Shown: positions 37,046 to 44,418 of the stretch, one piece after another
Position numbering within the stretch: the first letter of the stretch is position 1
How the letters are laid out: every line of letters begins with the position of its first letter
Assembly (NCBI GenBank): GCA_041398745.1
Contig: JAWKUB010000014.1
Coordinates: 46,624 to 110,623, forward strand
Length of the DNA stretch: 64,000 bases
Source: JACKHO01 sp041398745
GTDB lineage: Bacteria; Planctomycetota; Planctomycetia; Planctomycetales; Planctomycetaceae
Direction of reading: 5' to 3'
Program-made: the position numbers and the translations under genes
The notes under the pieces: model-generated
Told to the model about the DNA's origin: nothing
The model's database searches: none
Seen by the model: only the letters and a program-made list of their open reading frames with translations

Positions 37046-38308
37046 ATGGCATCGACTAATCAATTCAAAGTCACAACTCCCTCGTATGTTCCGACAGCCG
37101 ACCCCATGACGAGTAAGGCCATCAGTGACATTGGTAAAGCCATGGCGGGTGGCGGCCCCTTGGCCGATTTTTTCAACAACGCCATGTCGCCGCTGAACTT
37201 GCTCATCGACATGATTGCAACAAGTGGCGATGACATCTGGCATCAGGGAACCGACAACGAAACCGGCCTGCCGGTCCTTTATGTTGTGGATGGAGAGAAC
37301 TTCTTCTCGCTTGGAATCAGCTTCACCGAAAACGCGGAGGACGCGCTTCAAAATGGAACGGGTAGCACGTCGAACTATACAACGGTTGCTTCCAACTACG
37401 TCACCCTTACCACCAATCAGGGTACCAGCCAGCAAACCGTTAACACCATCGAATACGCGGGGCTGGGTGTTGGAACACTTGGTCTGGGTGTCGTCGCCTT
37501 GACGCTCCTCAAGAACGCCGTCAAGTATGTCAAGACGGCCATTAAAAGAAACCGTCAACAAGCCGAAGACCCAACCGAGGATCCGTCCGAAGGTGAAGAC
37601 GAGGCGGATAGCGAAATTGAAGCTGGCATTGACGAGGCAAGTGAGGAGGGCGTCGAGATTGCCGAAAACGTCACCTGCGACTTCGTTTGGGGACTCAGCG
37701 ACACCATCGCTGGCGTAGTTGGCATCGGCGTCATGGGCATTGTGCTCGTCATAAAACTGCTCGAGAAGCAGATGTATAACTACGTGCGGTTTTACAACGC
37801 GACGTCAATTGATGTCAACTTTGGCATTTGCTGGGTGAAAGGGAGCACCGGCGTCCAAATTGCTCCGGCTCCAGTTGGACAACAGGCAACGATTAATAAA
37901 ATTCAAGCTCCGGCGACACCTCCCTGGGTAACTGCCAGCGACACTTCCATTACTTTTTCGCAATTGCACTTCATCAACAACAATGTCCTCGAAGGAATTG
38001 GCTACGTATTGCAGGCCCAGCCAAGCGGCGATTTCCCTGGATTCCGGGTTATGGTCGACATCCCAAATGCTGGGGACAATTCGTTGTACGTCGGTTTCGG
38101 CACCCAAGACTGCGAGGATGTCTGGAACACGCAGAAGAATCTCAACTACGGATTGAGCAGCAAAGTGACACAGGGCAACTACACTCTGGCAATTGGAACG
38201 AACGTAGCTTCCGGCCAGTCACCGTCCCCAATCGACAAGTCGGAAGGTTACAACTACGAACACATCATTGTCCTCAGCGATGGCACGGTCGACTTTGGGA
38301 ATTCGTAG
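37046..38308 (+). CDS. Paralogue 2 of a membrane-inserting protein family, unknown
   Basis: 420 residues from the ATG at 37046 with AAAGG upstream. Same layout as its neighbours: N-terminal domain with GGGPLADFFNNAMSPLN and SGDDIWHQGTDN, first membrane helix about 139-160 (GVGTLGLGVVALTLLKN), a very acidic spacer 172-207 (EDPTEDPSEGEDEADSEIEA), second helix about 219-240, then the beta domain with VRFYNATSIDVNFGICWVKG, GIGYVLQAQPSGDFPGF, VDIPNAGDNSLYVGFGTQ and CEDVWNTQKNLN. The acidic spacer between helices would be water-exposed, giving a hairpin in a membrane. No signal peptide. Confidence 0.82.
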   Translation: MASTNQFKVTTPSYVPTADPMTSKAISDIGKAMAGGGPLADFFNNAMSPLNLLIDMIATSGDDIWHQGTDNETGLPVLYVVDGENFFSLGISFTENAEDALQNGTGSTSNYTTVASNYVTLTTNQGTSQQTVNTIEYAGLGVGTLGLGVVALTLLKNAVKYVKTAIKRNRQQAEDPTEDPSEGEDEADSEIEAGIDEASEEGVEIAENVTCDFVWGLSDTIAGVVGIGVMGIVLVIKLLEKQMYNYVRFYNATSIDVNFGICWVKGSTGVQIAPAPVGQQATINKIQAPATPPWVTASDTSITFSQLHFINNNVLEGIGYVLQAQPSGDFPGFRVMVDIPNAGDNSLYVGFGTQDCEDVWNTQKNLNYGLSSKVTQGNYTLAIGTNVASGQSPSPIDKSEGYNYEHIIVLSDGTVDFGNS

Positions 38309-38327
38309 GCCACGAGCCTGGAGGCAG

Positions 38328-38364
38328 TTTCAAAGCTCAGTGGCCCGGACATTCTTGTCTGTGG
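38328..38364 (-). repeat. Dispersed palindromic repeat, copy 3
   Basis: On the minus strand CCACAGACAAGAATGTCCGG then GCCACTGAGCTTTGAAA, 19 bp after the stop of paralogue 2. Confidence 0.65.
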
Positions 38365-38539
38365 TATCTCGGTAGGCCTTTTTGGGCTGGATAGGTTTGA
38401 AACGACCTTCAGGCGATTCACTCTCAACTACTGTTTCGCAGTTCTATGCGTGGCATTTCGGTGTCGCGACCTTGTATTCCAAGTCACGGCACTCGAAGTC
38501 CCGATTCTCTTGGCACCAGACAACGTCTAAGGACGAATC

Positions 38540-39787
38540 ATGGCTAGCTCACTACCCAATGTGAAATTTCAAACTGCCCAATCATTTAATGGGGTCCCCA
38601 ACACCTCCAGCATGCAGAACCTGTTGTCAAAGGCAAAGGCAGGCGGCCAACCGACATTCGATTTCTTCGCACAGCAAATGGCAGTAGCCAATCAAGTCGC
38701 ACAAGTCATCGCACAGCGTGGGGACGCTGCGTGGGAGGAGGTTGATCAGGCAAGCGAACTGGGCTTCGACTGTCTCGACCCCAACTTGCCAGCCGTCGTG
38801 GTACGGGCTGGTGGCCGTGAGGGGAGCGGGGCGCTGGTCGTACAGTTTCGGCCAGGCAGCGCAATGCAGGAGGACACCGAAAACTACACCGTTTCTGGCG
38901 TCGCAACCGTGAATCTCGTCACCGGGAACACAACATTCGACACCGTTGTAAGCTACGTGGAGAAGCTCGGGCCGGCAGTGCCTGTCGCCGCCTTGGCACC
39001 TGCTGCAATGGCAATCCTCAAGTCATTCAAGACGTTTGTGCAATCGTACTTTACTGAAGCCTACACGGCGGCAGAGGGGGGAGCCACGGACGCGACTACC
39101 ATTGCTACGGAGAGTGCAGATGCTGCTGCCGAAGAAGCCGCAATCGATGGCGAGGTTATCGCCGATGAAATTGCGATCGATCTTGTCTTCAGTCCTTTGG
39201 CTGTGGCGGGAATTGCCGTCGCAATTGTGAGTACAGTGCTTCTGATTGTGCTGTTCTTTATCGCGAAGACAATGACCCTCATGTTGCGGGTTTACAACAT
39301 GACCAGCGTGCCGCTGCAGTTGCAGATTTGTTATGAGCACGATGTCGAAGAGAAAACCGTGCCGTCCAGTCCCAATATCCCCCCGATTGGTGTTCCACCG
39401 GCCCCGCCGGGCGTTACGCCACTGGGGTCGACAATGTACATGGCCAACTACACGTTACTGAACAACAACGTCACCGAAGGCATTGGCGTGGCACTTCAGT
39501 CACCGTTCCCAGTGGGCGGCGGCCTGGCAATCATGATTGACATTCCCACGTCGGGAGACAATTCAATCTATGTGGGATTCCAGGGGTGCACGGGAGACTG
39601 CGAGAAAAACATTTGGGATCAATGGAAAAACAAGTTCAAGCAGCTCGTGCAAGGTTCCACCGGGGGATCCTACACGGCAACCATCGCCACAAACGTCCTG
39701 CGCGGCAAGACCCCCTCTCCCATTACCGGTGACAATGGGTACTACTATGAATTTGCCGTCATCATTGAAGAAACTGGCGTCGCTTAG
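38540..39787 (+). CDS. Paralogue 3 of a membrane-inserting protein family, unknown
   Basis: 415 residues, ATG at 38540 with AAGGA upstream. N-terminal domain with GGQPTFDFFAQQMAVANQVA and QRGDAAWEEVDQA, hydrophobic segment about 146-168, an alanine/acidic spacer (AAAEEAAIDGEVIADEIAID), a strong membrane helix about 215-241 (AVAGIAVAIVSTVLLIVLFF), then the beta domain (LMLRVYNMTSVPLQLQICYE, MIDIPTSGDNSIYVGFQGC). It is the most diverged of the three: the FPGF motif is lost and a GCTGDCEKN insert is present. No signal peptide. Shared layout with different sequences suggests components that act together or target differently; inference. Confidence 0.8.
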   Translation: MASSLPNVKFQTAQSFNGVPNTSSMQNLLSKAKAGGQPTFDFFAQQMAVANQVAQVIAQRGDAAWEEVDQASELGFDCLDPNLPAVVVRAGGREGSGALVVQFRPGSAMQEDTENYTVSGVATVNLVTGNTTFDTVVSYVEKLGPAVPVAALAPAAMAILKSFKTFVQSYFTEAYTAAEGGATDATTIATESADAAAEEAAIDGEVIADEIAIDLVFSPLAVAGIAVAIVSTVLLIVLFFIAKTMTLMLRVYNMTSVPLQLQICYEHDVEEKTVPSSPNIPPIGVPPAPPGVTPLGSTMYMANYTLLNNNVTEGIGVALQSPFPVGGGLAIMIDIPTSGDNSIYVGFQGCTGDCEKNIWDQWKNKFKQLVQGSTGGSYTATIATNVLRGKTPSPITGDNGYYYEFAVIIEETGVA

Positions 39788-39883
39788 AGGCCATCCGTAA
39801 AGTTGCATTTCCCTAAGTTCTTTTGTTAACGAGTAGAGATTGTTTCAAAATACTTCAAAGCGATGAAGGCTGTTCTGGCAAAA

Positions 39884-39920
39884 CACAGACAGGAATGTCT
39901 GTGCCACCGGGGCTTGAAAC
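39884..39920 (+). repeat. Dispersed palindromic repeat, copy 4 (best copy)
   Basis: CACAGACAGGAATGTCTGTG followed by CCACCGGGGCTTGAAAC. The core ACAGACA-GGAA-TGTCTGT is a perfect 7-bp inverted repeat with a GGAA loop. Confidence 0.75.
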
Positions 39921-40080
39921 CGCAGGGCGTCCCATCCGCTTGTTGCGAGCGATCGGGTGCCGAAGGCACAAGATGATTTTCCATTGGGCGTCCTTGTCTC
40001 GCAATTGCTGATCGCGAGTAGAACGCACACGACGAGGCATCTTATCGCTGCGCGACCTGACCGGCACCGGTCAGGTCACC
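39905..40080 (+). repeat. Long dispersed repeat, copy B
   Basis: Homologous to 26590-26735 (shared GTGCCGAAGGCACAAGATG-like, TCCTTGTCTCGCAA and GACGAGGCAT blocks). It ends in the hairpin at 40054-40077. Confidence 0.7.
40054..40077. terminator. Perfect 11-bp-arm hairpin between convergent genes
   Basis: GACCTGACCGG - CA - CCGGTCAGGTC, 13 bp from the sulfatase stop. No T-run on either side; it may act as a bidirectional terminator or simply be the end of the long repeat. Confidence 0.45.
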
Positions 40081-40090
40081 CGTTGCATCT

Positions 40091-41512
40091 TTACTCTTCC
40101 ACTTTCGGCGCCACGTACAGGTGCTCTCCATTTCGTGCTGCTTTGAGGGCATCCCACGTGTCTTCTGCGGCGCCGGGGTCGCCTTGGGATTTCATCCAGG
40201 CGTCGAGGTGGGTGCGGAGGTCGTCGAGGACTGCTGTGTGTTCCGGTGAGTCGATGAGGTTGGTCATTTCGTAGGGGTCATTTGACGTCAGGTAGAGTTG
40301 TTCGGCGGGGCGCATCATGTAGCGGTGCACGAGCTTGTAGGTGTGAGGATTGTCGGCCGCCGTTTGCATCCAGGTGGCCCAGTAGGGATTGTTCAGGTTC
40401 CCGCCGCCCATGAGGTGCCGCTCGATGTAGATTTCATTGGGCGAGAGGTTCCTGATGTACCTGTACTTTCCATTGGTAATACTGCGGATGGGGTACGAGG
40501 GACCTTCCGGCACGTTGTTATGCATGCCGAATGCGTAGTCGCGGTGGGTGGCTGATTTGCCGAGCAGGACATCAGCGAAGGACTTCCCGTCCAGCTCGGC
40601 GAAGTTCTCCTCGGCGGCATTTGCGAGCGTCAGGATGGTGGGCAGCACGTCGGCGTAGTGGACGATGGCGTCGGTCCGCGTTCCGGCTTTGATATGGCCC
40701 GGCCAGCGGGCAATGAGTCCGGTGTGGACGCCAGTATCCCAGTTGGTCCATTTGCATCCGGGGAACTGGCATCCCTGCTCGGAAGTAAACAGCACGAGTG
40801 TGTTGTCGGCCTGCCCGGTCTTCTCCAGCACATCGAGGATTTCCCCGACCTGACCATCCATGTAGGTAATTTCCGCGAGGTAGTGCGAGTAGTCTTCGCG
40901 CGTGCGCGGCGTGTCGGCAATATTCGGCGGCAATTTGAGTTTCTGTTTGGGATAGCGTGAGGCATCACCCATAACCCACGGGATGTGCGGCTCCGTCAAT
41001 GCGACGACGAGACAGAACGGCTGATCGGCGTCGCGTCCCATGAATTCCCGAATAGCAGTGGTTTCATGCTGCAATGTCGGATTGCGAACGCAATTAGGAT
41101 CAAACCCGGGCACATTCTCAAATGGAAACACACTGTCCGGTTTGACGTGTACCTTTCCGGCAATCCCCGTGCGATATCCCGAAGTCTTCAGACGCTGCGG
41201 CAGGCTGATTGCATCTGGCCGCGACGCGGAATGATTCCAGGCACATCCATTCCGCAGGGGGAATTGCCCCGTGTACAACTCGGCCCGACACGGCTGGCAC
41301 ATAGCCGACGTCAGGTACGCATTGTTGAACGTCAGCCCCTGCGAGGCGAACTGCATGAGGTTGGGAGTGAAAGCATTTTCACCCCCGTACATCGGCAAAT
41401 CACGGAAGGTGCAGTCGTCCGCCATAATGACGAGGACGTTGAACTTCTCGGCCTGGGTGATGCTGGTTGCACTGAGACAAAGCAGTGCCGTGAGAGCAAT
41501 GGAATACCGCAT
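40091..41512 (-). CDS. Secreted sulfatase (formylglycine-dependent)
   Basis: 473 residues from the ATG at 41512 (GAGAAG upstream), with signal peptide MRYSIALTALLCLSATSITQ. Sulfatase signatures: FNVLVIMADDCTFRDLPMYG (metal aspartates), FGly site CQPCR (C-x-P-x-R) in SAMCQPCRAELYTG, GYRTGIAGKVHV, TEPHIPWVMGD, and a late LVLFTSEQGCQFPGCKW block. The cysteine is converted to formylglycine by an enzyme encoded elsewhere. Planctomycetes carry many such enzymes for sulfated polysaccharides; the substrate cannot be read from sequence. It stands alone, with repeats downstream. Confidence 0.92.
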   Translation of the reverse strand: MRYSIALTALLCLSATSITQAEKFNVLVIMADDCTFRDLPMYGGENAFTPNLMQFASQGLTFNNAYLTSAMCQPCRAELYTGQFPLRNGCAWNHSASRPDAISLPQRLKTSGYRTGIAGKVHVKPDSVFPFENVPGFDPNCVRNPTLQHETTAIREFMGRDADQPFCLVVALTEPHIPWVMGDASRYPKQKLKLPPNIADTPRTREDYSHYLAEITYMDGQVGEILDVLEKTGQADNTLVLFTSEQGCQFPGCKWTNWDTGVHTGLIARWPGHIKAGTRTDAIVHYADVLPTILTLANAAEENFAELDGKSFADVLLGKSATHRDYAFGMHNNVPEGPSYPIRSITNGKYRYIRNLSPNEIYIERHLMGGGNLNNPYWATWMQTAADNPHTYKLVHRYMMRPAEQLYLTSNDPYEMTNLIDSPEHTAVLDDLRTHLDAWMKSQGDPGAAEDTWDALKAARNGEHLYVAPKVEE

Positions 41513-41915
41513 GAATCTTCTCGTGAGATGAGTCGAATGAAACGCAATCAACGAAACCCCGAATGGGAGCGACAGCGTAACAGGAATTGAGGCAGAAGTC
41601 CGCCTTACAATCCAGTTAGTGTCGGGCGACCAGAGGGTCGGCACTCAAACGTTCGACGAAATGGCCAAGGCTCAGGAGTTTCGTTGTCGACTTCGCCCCA
41701 TGCTCTTTCCAAATCGTAAGCCGGCTGAACGGCGGCGTAATGGGCGAGTCCTGGCGATAGTGGTACTTGGCCGGCCGCCGCGGAGCTGCTTCGTCGGGCT
41801 GTGCAATAAGGATCGGCGTGACGAGATGGGCTGCTATGCGTGCTGATACGTTTCGAAACGTGCTACGTCCTCAAAACTGATGAGTGTCGCTCGTGTTACT
41901 GTTTTGAAGTGTCTG
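41513..41915. other. Gene-free stretch with a relic gene fragment
   Basis: 403 bp upstream of the sulfatase and downstream of the 43265 gene. The only recognisable content is a minus-strand fragment at 41743-41829 homologous to codons of the 43265 gene (see the pseudogene entry). Confidence 0.5.
41743..41829 (-). pseudogene. Relic duplicate of the start of the 43265 gene
   Basis: The minus strand encodes AQPDEAAPRRPAKYHYRQDSP, matching AQLEETAPRRPAKYHYRQDS in the neighbouring intact gene (43129-43215); the DNA stretch GTGGTACTTGGCCGG is identical. The match ends abruptly after the DSP codons, and no continuing gene is seen, so this is a remnant of a duplicated or recombined copy. Confidence 0.7.
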
Positions 41916-43265
41916 CTAAAAGAAATTGGTATCCGGCGGAGGTTCTCCGAACGCGTCGCCAGAATCGAAACCTATGGGGGAATCGAATAATGGTGGGTCG
42001 GGATACCCCTGTTGTGCGGAGAACTCCCTGAGTTGACGGAACAAATTGCGAGTGTCTGCATGGCCGTTCCAGGGTCTCGACACAATGAGGCATTCAGGGT
42101 AGGCAGACTTTGCGACGGAATATCCACCACCGTTGATGAAATCTAGCTTCGTGACGGTGTCGATCATCGGCATGAGATACAACGTATCTTCCCGGAGCGG
42201 CGCAGTCAGTCCGGCGAGGTCATACAGTTCTGTCTGCGATTCCTCGTCAGCACGAATATTTGTCGTTACTAAGAGCGTTCCGTGAGACACGAACGATGTC
42301 AACTCAATTCCGCCGACATCGGAAAGAGCATAACCGAGAGTGTTCCGCAGCGTGTTAAGCCGAAGAACGCGGATTTCTGTTTCGGGCCCGATTCCTTCGG
42401 CCAGAATCTCGGCTTCATCAAGGCGGACTGAAAATGGACAGGCCTTGTCAAGAAAGTCGCAGAAAGCACCGATGCTTTTCACGGATTCAATTCCTTCGGG
42501 CGGAGGGGCTGACAGGGCCGTACGGATTCGTTTGGTTTCTGGTGCCGGTTGTTCTCCGCGCGGGGGCGATATGTCGGATGTCGTAATCTTCAGCGGCGGA
42601 CCGGTATTAAACTCCCGGATACGCACAAGCAGTTCGAGAAGTTCCCGATGGCAGCGTTGCGACTGGCGAACAGCGACTCCACCTGGAAACTGCACGTGTG
42701 TGCCTTCGTCACTAGTTTGTTGCGGGTAACTGCGACAATGAATAATTAGCAAGTCCTCAATTGCGTTTCCTAACGCCCCTGTTTTGAGCGATTCTTCAGG
42801 TAGGTCGCGCAATTCGTAGACGACAGTTTCCAAAACTTCGTCAGCGCACAGGCGGGTCGTTAACTGCAGGACATCGAAGTGAATGAGGTAGTCCAATTCA
42901 ATTTCCGTCTCGGAGAAAGCGATGTCGAGTGCCTGCCGCAAAGAAAGGCCCGTTTGAAGCTCAAGCTGATAGCCCTTGATTCCTTCAGCCAGCAATGCCG
43001 CCTCATTGACTCCGGTTTGGATACCAAAGTACTTGCCAATCGCATCCATGAGTTGATGGGGGCTCCCCTTCAGCACCACACCCGGTTCGATGATGGTCTC
43101 AAGCGCCTTCTCGATTTTGATGCGCTCCGGCGAGTCCTGACGGTAGTGGTACTTGGCCGGTCGCCGGGGAGCCGTTTCCTCCAGCTGTGCCTGCAAGGCT
43201 GGTGTGAGGTCAGTAGCGTGACCCAAGAGTGGTGATTCGAAGCATTTCCGTTTCCTCCCCGACAT
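41916..43265 (-). CDS. Internally duplicated STN-like repeat protein, planctomycete type
   Basis: 449 residues from the ATG at 43265 (GGAG nine bases upstream). Two copies of one unit: first about 60-235, second about 255-445. Each unit has an STN/secretin-N-like part (IKIEKALETIIEPG..., then LLAEGIKGYQLELQTGLSLR with QALDIAFSETEIELDYLI; second copy EILAEGIGPETEIRVLRLNT, LGYALSDVGGIELTSF) ending LTTRLCADE or LVTTNIRADE, and a closing SVAKSAYPECLIV-type strand plus helix. Such domains appear in many planctomycete proteins; their role is unknown. No signal peptide, unlike most relatives. A remnant of another copy lies just downstream. Confidence 0.8.
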   Translation of the reverse strand: MSGRKRKCFESPLLGHATDLTPALQAQLEETAPRRPAKYHYRQDSPERIKIEKALETIIEPGVVLKGSPHQLMDAIGKYFGIQTGVNEAALLAEGIKGYQLELQTGLSLRQALDIAFSETEIELDYLIHFDVLQLTTRLCADEVLETVVYELRDLPEESLKTGALGNAIEDLLIIHCRSYPQQTSDEGTHVQFPGGVAVRQSQRCHRELLELLVRIREFNTGPPLKITTSDISPPRGEQPAPETKRIRTALSAPPPEGIESVKSIGAFCDFLDKACPFSVRLDEAEILAEGIGPETEIRVLRLNTLRNTLGYALSDVGGIELTSFVSHGTLLVTTNIRADEESQTELYDLAGLTAPLREDTLYLMPMIDTVTKLDFINGGGYSVAKSAYPECLIVSRPWNGHADTRNLFRQLREFSAQQGYPDPPLFDSPIGFDSGDAFGEPPPDTNFF

Positions 43266-43472
43266 TTCCCAACTCCAGACTAAACCACGTAAACGGCAAG
43301 AGCAACAAGTTGTCAACTTTTCGTATGAATGTGGCCTGCCTCGAATTCGAAATGGATTTCGGCACACTTAGAGCGGCTTGCGGTTTGAATTGCATACCCA
43401 GTTGGTAGAATGCGCACTCACATCAGTGTCGTTGCCAATTGAACGAAGCAGCTCTCATTCTTAAGGGCAGTC

Positions 43473-44117
43473 ATGAACGATGAATATGGTCCCGATGTCA
43501 TCCAGCACTTGGAAGGATTGGAAGGGATTCGTCATCGCCCGGAGTTGTATATCGGGCCAATCGAAACTCTGGCTGCCCTGAACACGCTCCTTGCCGAGTC
43601 GCTGTGCATCGCACTTGCAAATGCCAATGGTGGATGTGCGTCAGAAGTCACCATTAAAATCAATGATGACGGAAACGCGTCAGTTCGAGACAACGGGCCG
43701 GGGCTGGAATTGACGAAATTTTCAAACGGTCGCACATTGATTGAGGTACTTTTTACTGAGATCTATGCCTGCCGAGCGCACAAAGACAGCAAAGATCAAC
43801 ACGCTTTTTGCGAGGTAGGAATTGTCACGACAACTGCATTGAGCGAGTGGCTTGTCGTAGAGACCGTTCGGGACGGATGGCTTTGGGAACAGCGGTTTGA
43901 ACGAGGAAAGGTGACCGGTCCAATTGAGCGACGACGTGAGTGTACCGAACAGTGGCAGCAAATCTCATTTCTTCCAGACCATGAGATATTTGGGGCAGCC
44001 AAGCTTTCGCCCAGTTTCTTCAAGGACTGGTTTCTCGCAAAGAAATATGACCTTGGACAGGCAAAGGTCACATTTGTTCATGGAGTGGAATCGTTGTCTC
44101 TGAATCCTCGTACGTAG
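43473..44117 (+). CDS. Degenerate stand-alone GyrB-like GHKL domain protein
   Basis: 214 residues, ATG at 43473. It matches the N-terminal ATPase domain of GyrB/ParE: IQHLEGLEGIRHRPELYIGP, EVTIKINDDGNASVRDNGPG, TTTALSEWLVVETVRDGWLW and EQRFERGKV. It lacks everything downstream (transducer end, toprim and C-terminal parts). The catalytic region is altered: where GyrB has EVVDNSVDEA this protein has ESLCIALANA, so the Mg-binding Asn appears replaced, and the GxHGVG lid motif reads QHAFCEVG. It is therefore probably not an ATPase. Role unknown; a decoy, a gyrase-interacting protein or an adapted ligand-binding domain are all possible. Confidence 0.78.
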   Translation: MNDEYGPDVIQHLEGLEGIRHRPELYIGPIETLAALNTLLAESLCIALANANGGCASEVTIKINDDGNASVRDNGPGLELTKFSNGRTLIEVLFTEIYACRAHKDSKDQHAFCEVGIVTTTALSEWLVVETVRDGWLWEQRFERGKVTGPIERRRECTEQWQQISFLPDHEIFGAAKLSPSFFKDWFLAKKYDLGQAKVTFVHGVESLSLNPRT

Positions 44118-44418
44118 CATGGACCGTTGAAATCAACAGACGACGCGCCGGAACCGGTGGGGCTGTATCGCCAATTCTCGTGTCCGCGATCCATTTGCGG
44201 CTCGGGCGGAACCTCGCCCTCCCGTGCGTGCGGAATTTCGTATCCGGGCTGATTGGTGGTTGCTGCATCCTTGTCCAATGCGGACTCAGTCAGGACAATG
44301 CGGCGCGTGGGGGGACATCACTTCACTGACAGAAATGTCTGGGCCACCTGGGTGTGATGTGCTTGCGAAAATTGAAAACTGAATGACGTAAGGAATCGGT
44401 CGGGGACCGGTACGGGAC
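44118..44418. other. Gene-free stretch upstream of miaB
   Basis: 301 bp containing a GC-rich block at 44199-44224 (CTCGGGCGGAACCTCGCCCT) that I recognise as a dispersed repeat type frequent in planctomycete genomes, and palindromic repeat copy 5. No gene. Confidence 0.5.
44324..44352 (+). repeat. Dispersed palindromic repeat, copy 5
   Basis: CACTGACAGAAATGTCTGGG followed by CCACCTGGG, 66 bp before the miaB ATG. Confidence 0.6.

Larger units (their letters stand above)
39788..40090. other. Repeat-filled gap between paralogue 3 and sulfatase
   Basis: 303 bp between convergent genes, filled by palindromic repeat copy 4 (39884-39920), long repeat copy B (39905-40080) and a perfect hairpin (40054-40077). 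No gene. Confidence 0.7.
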
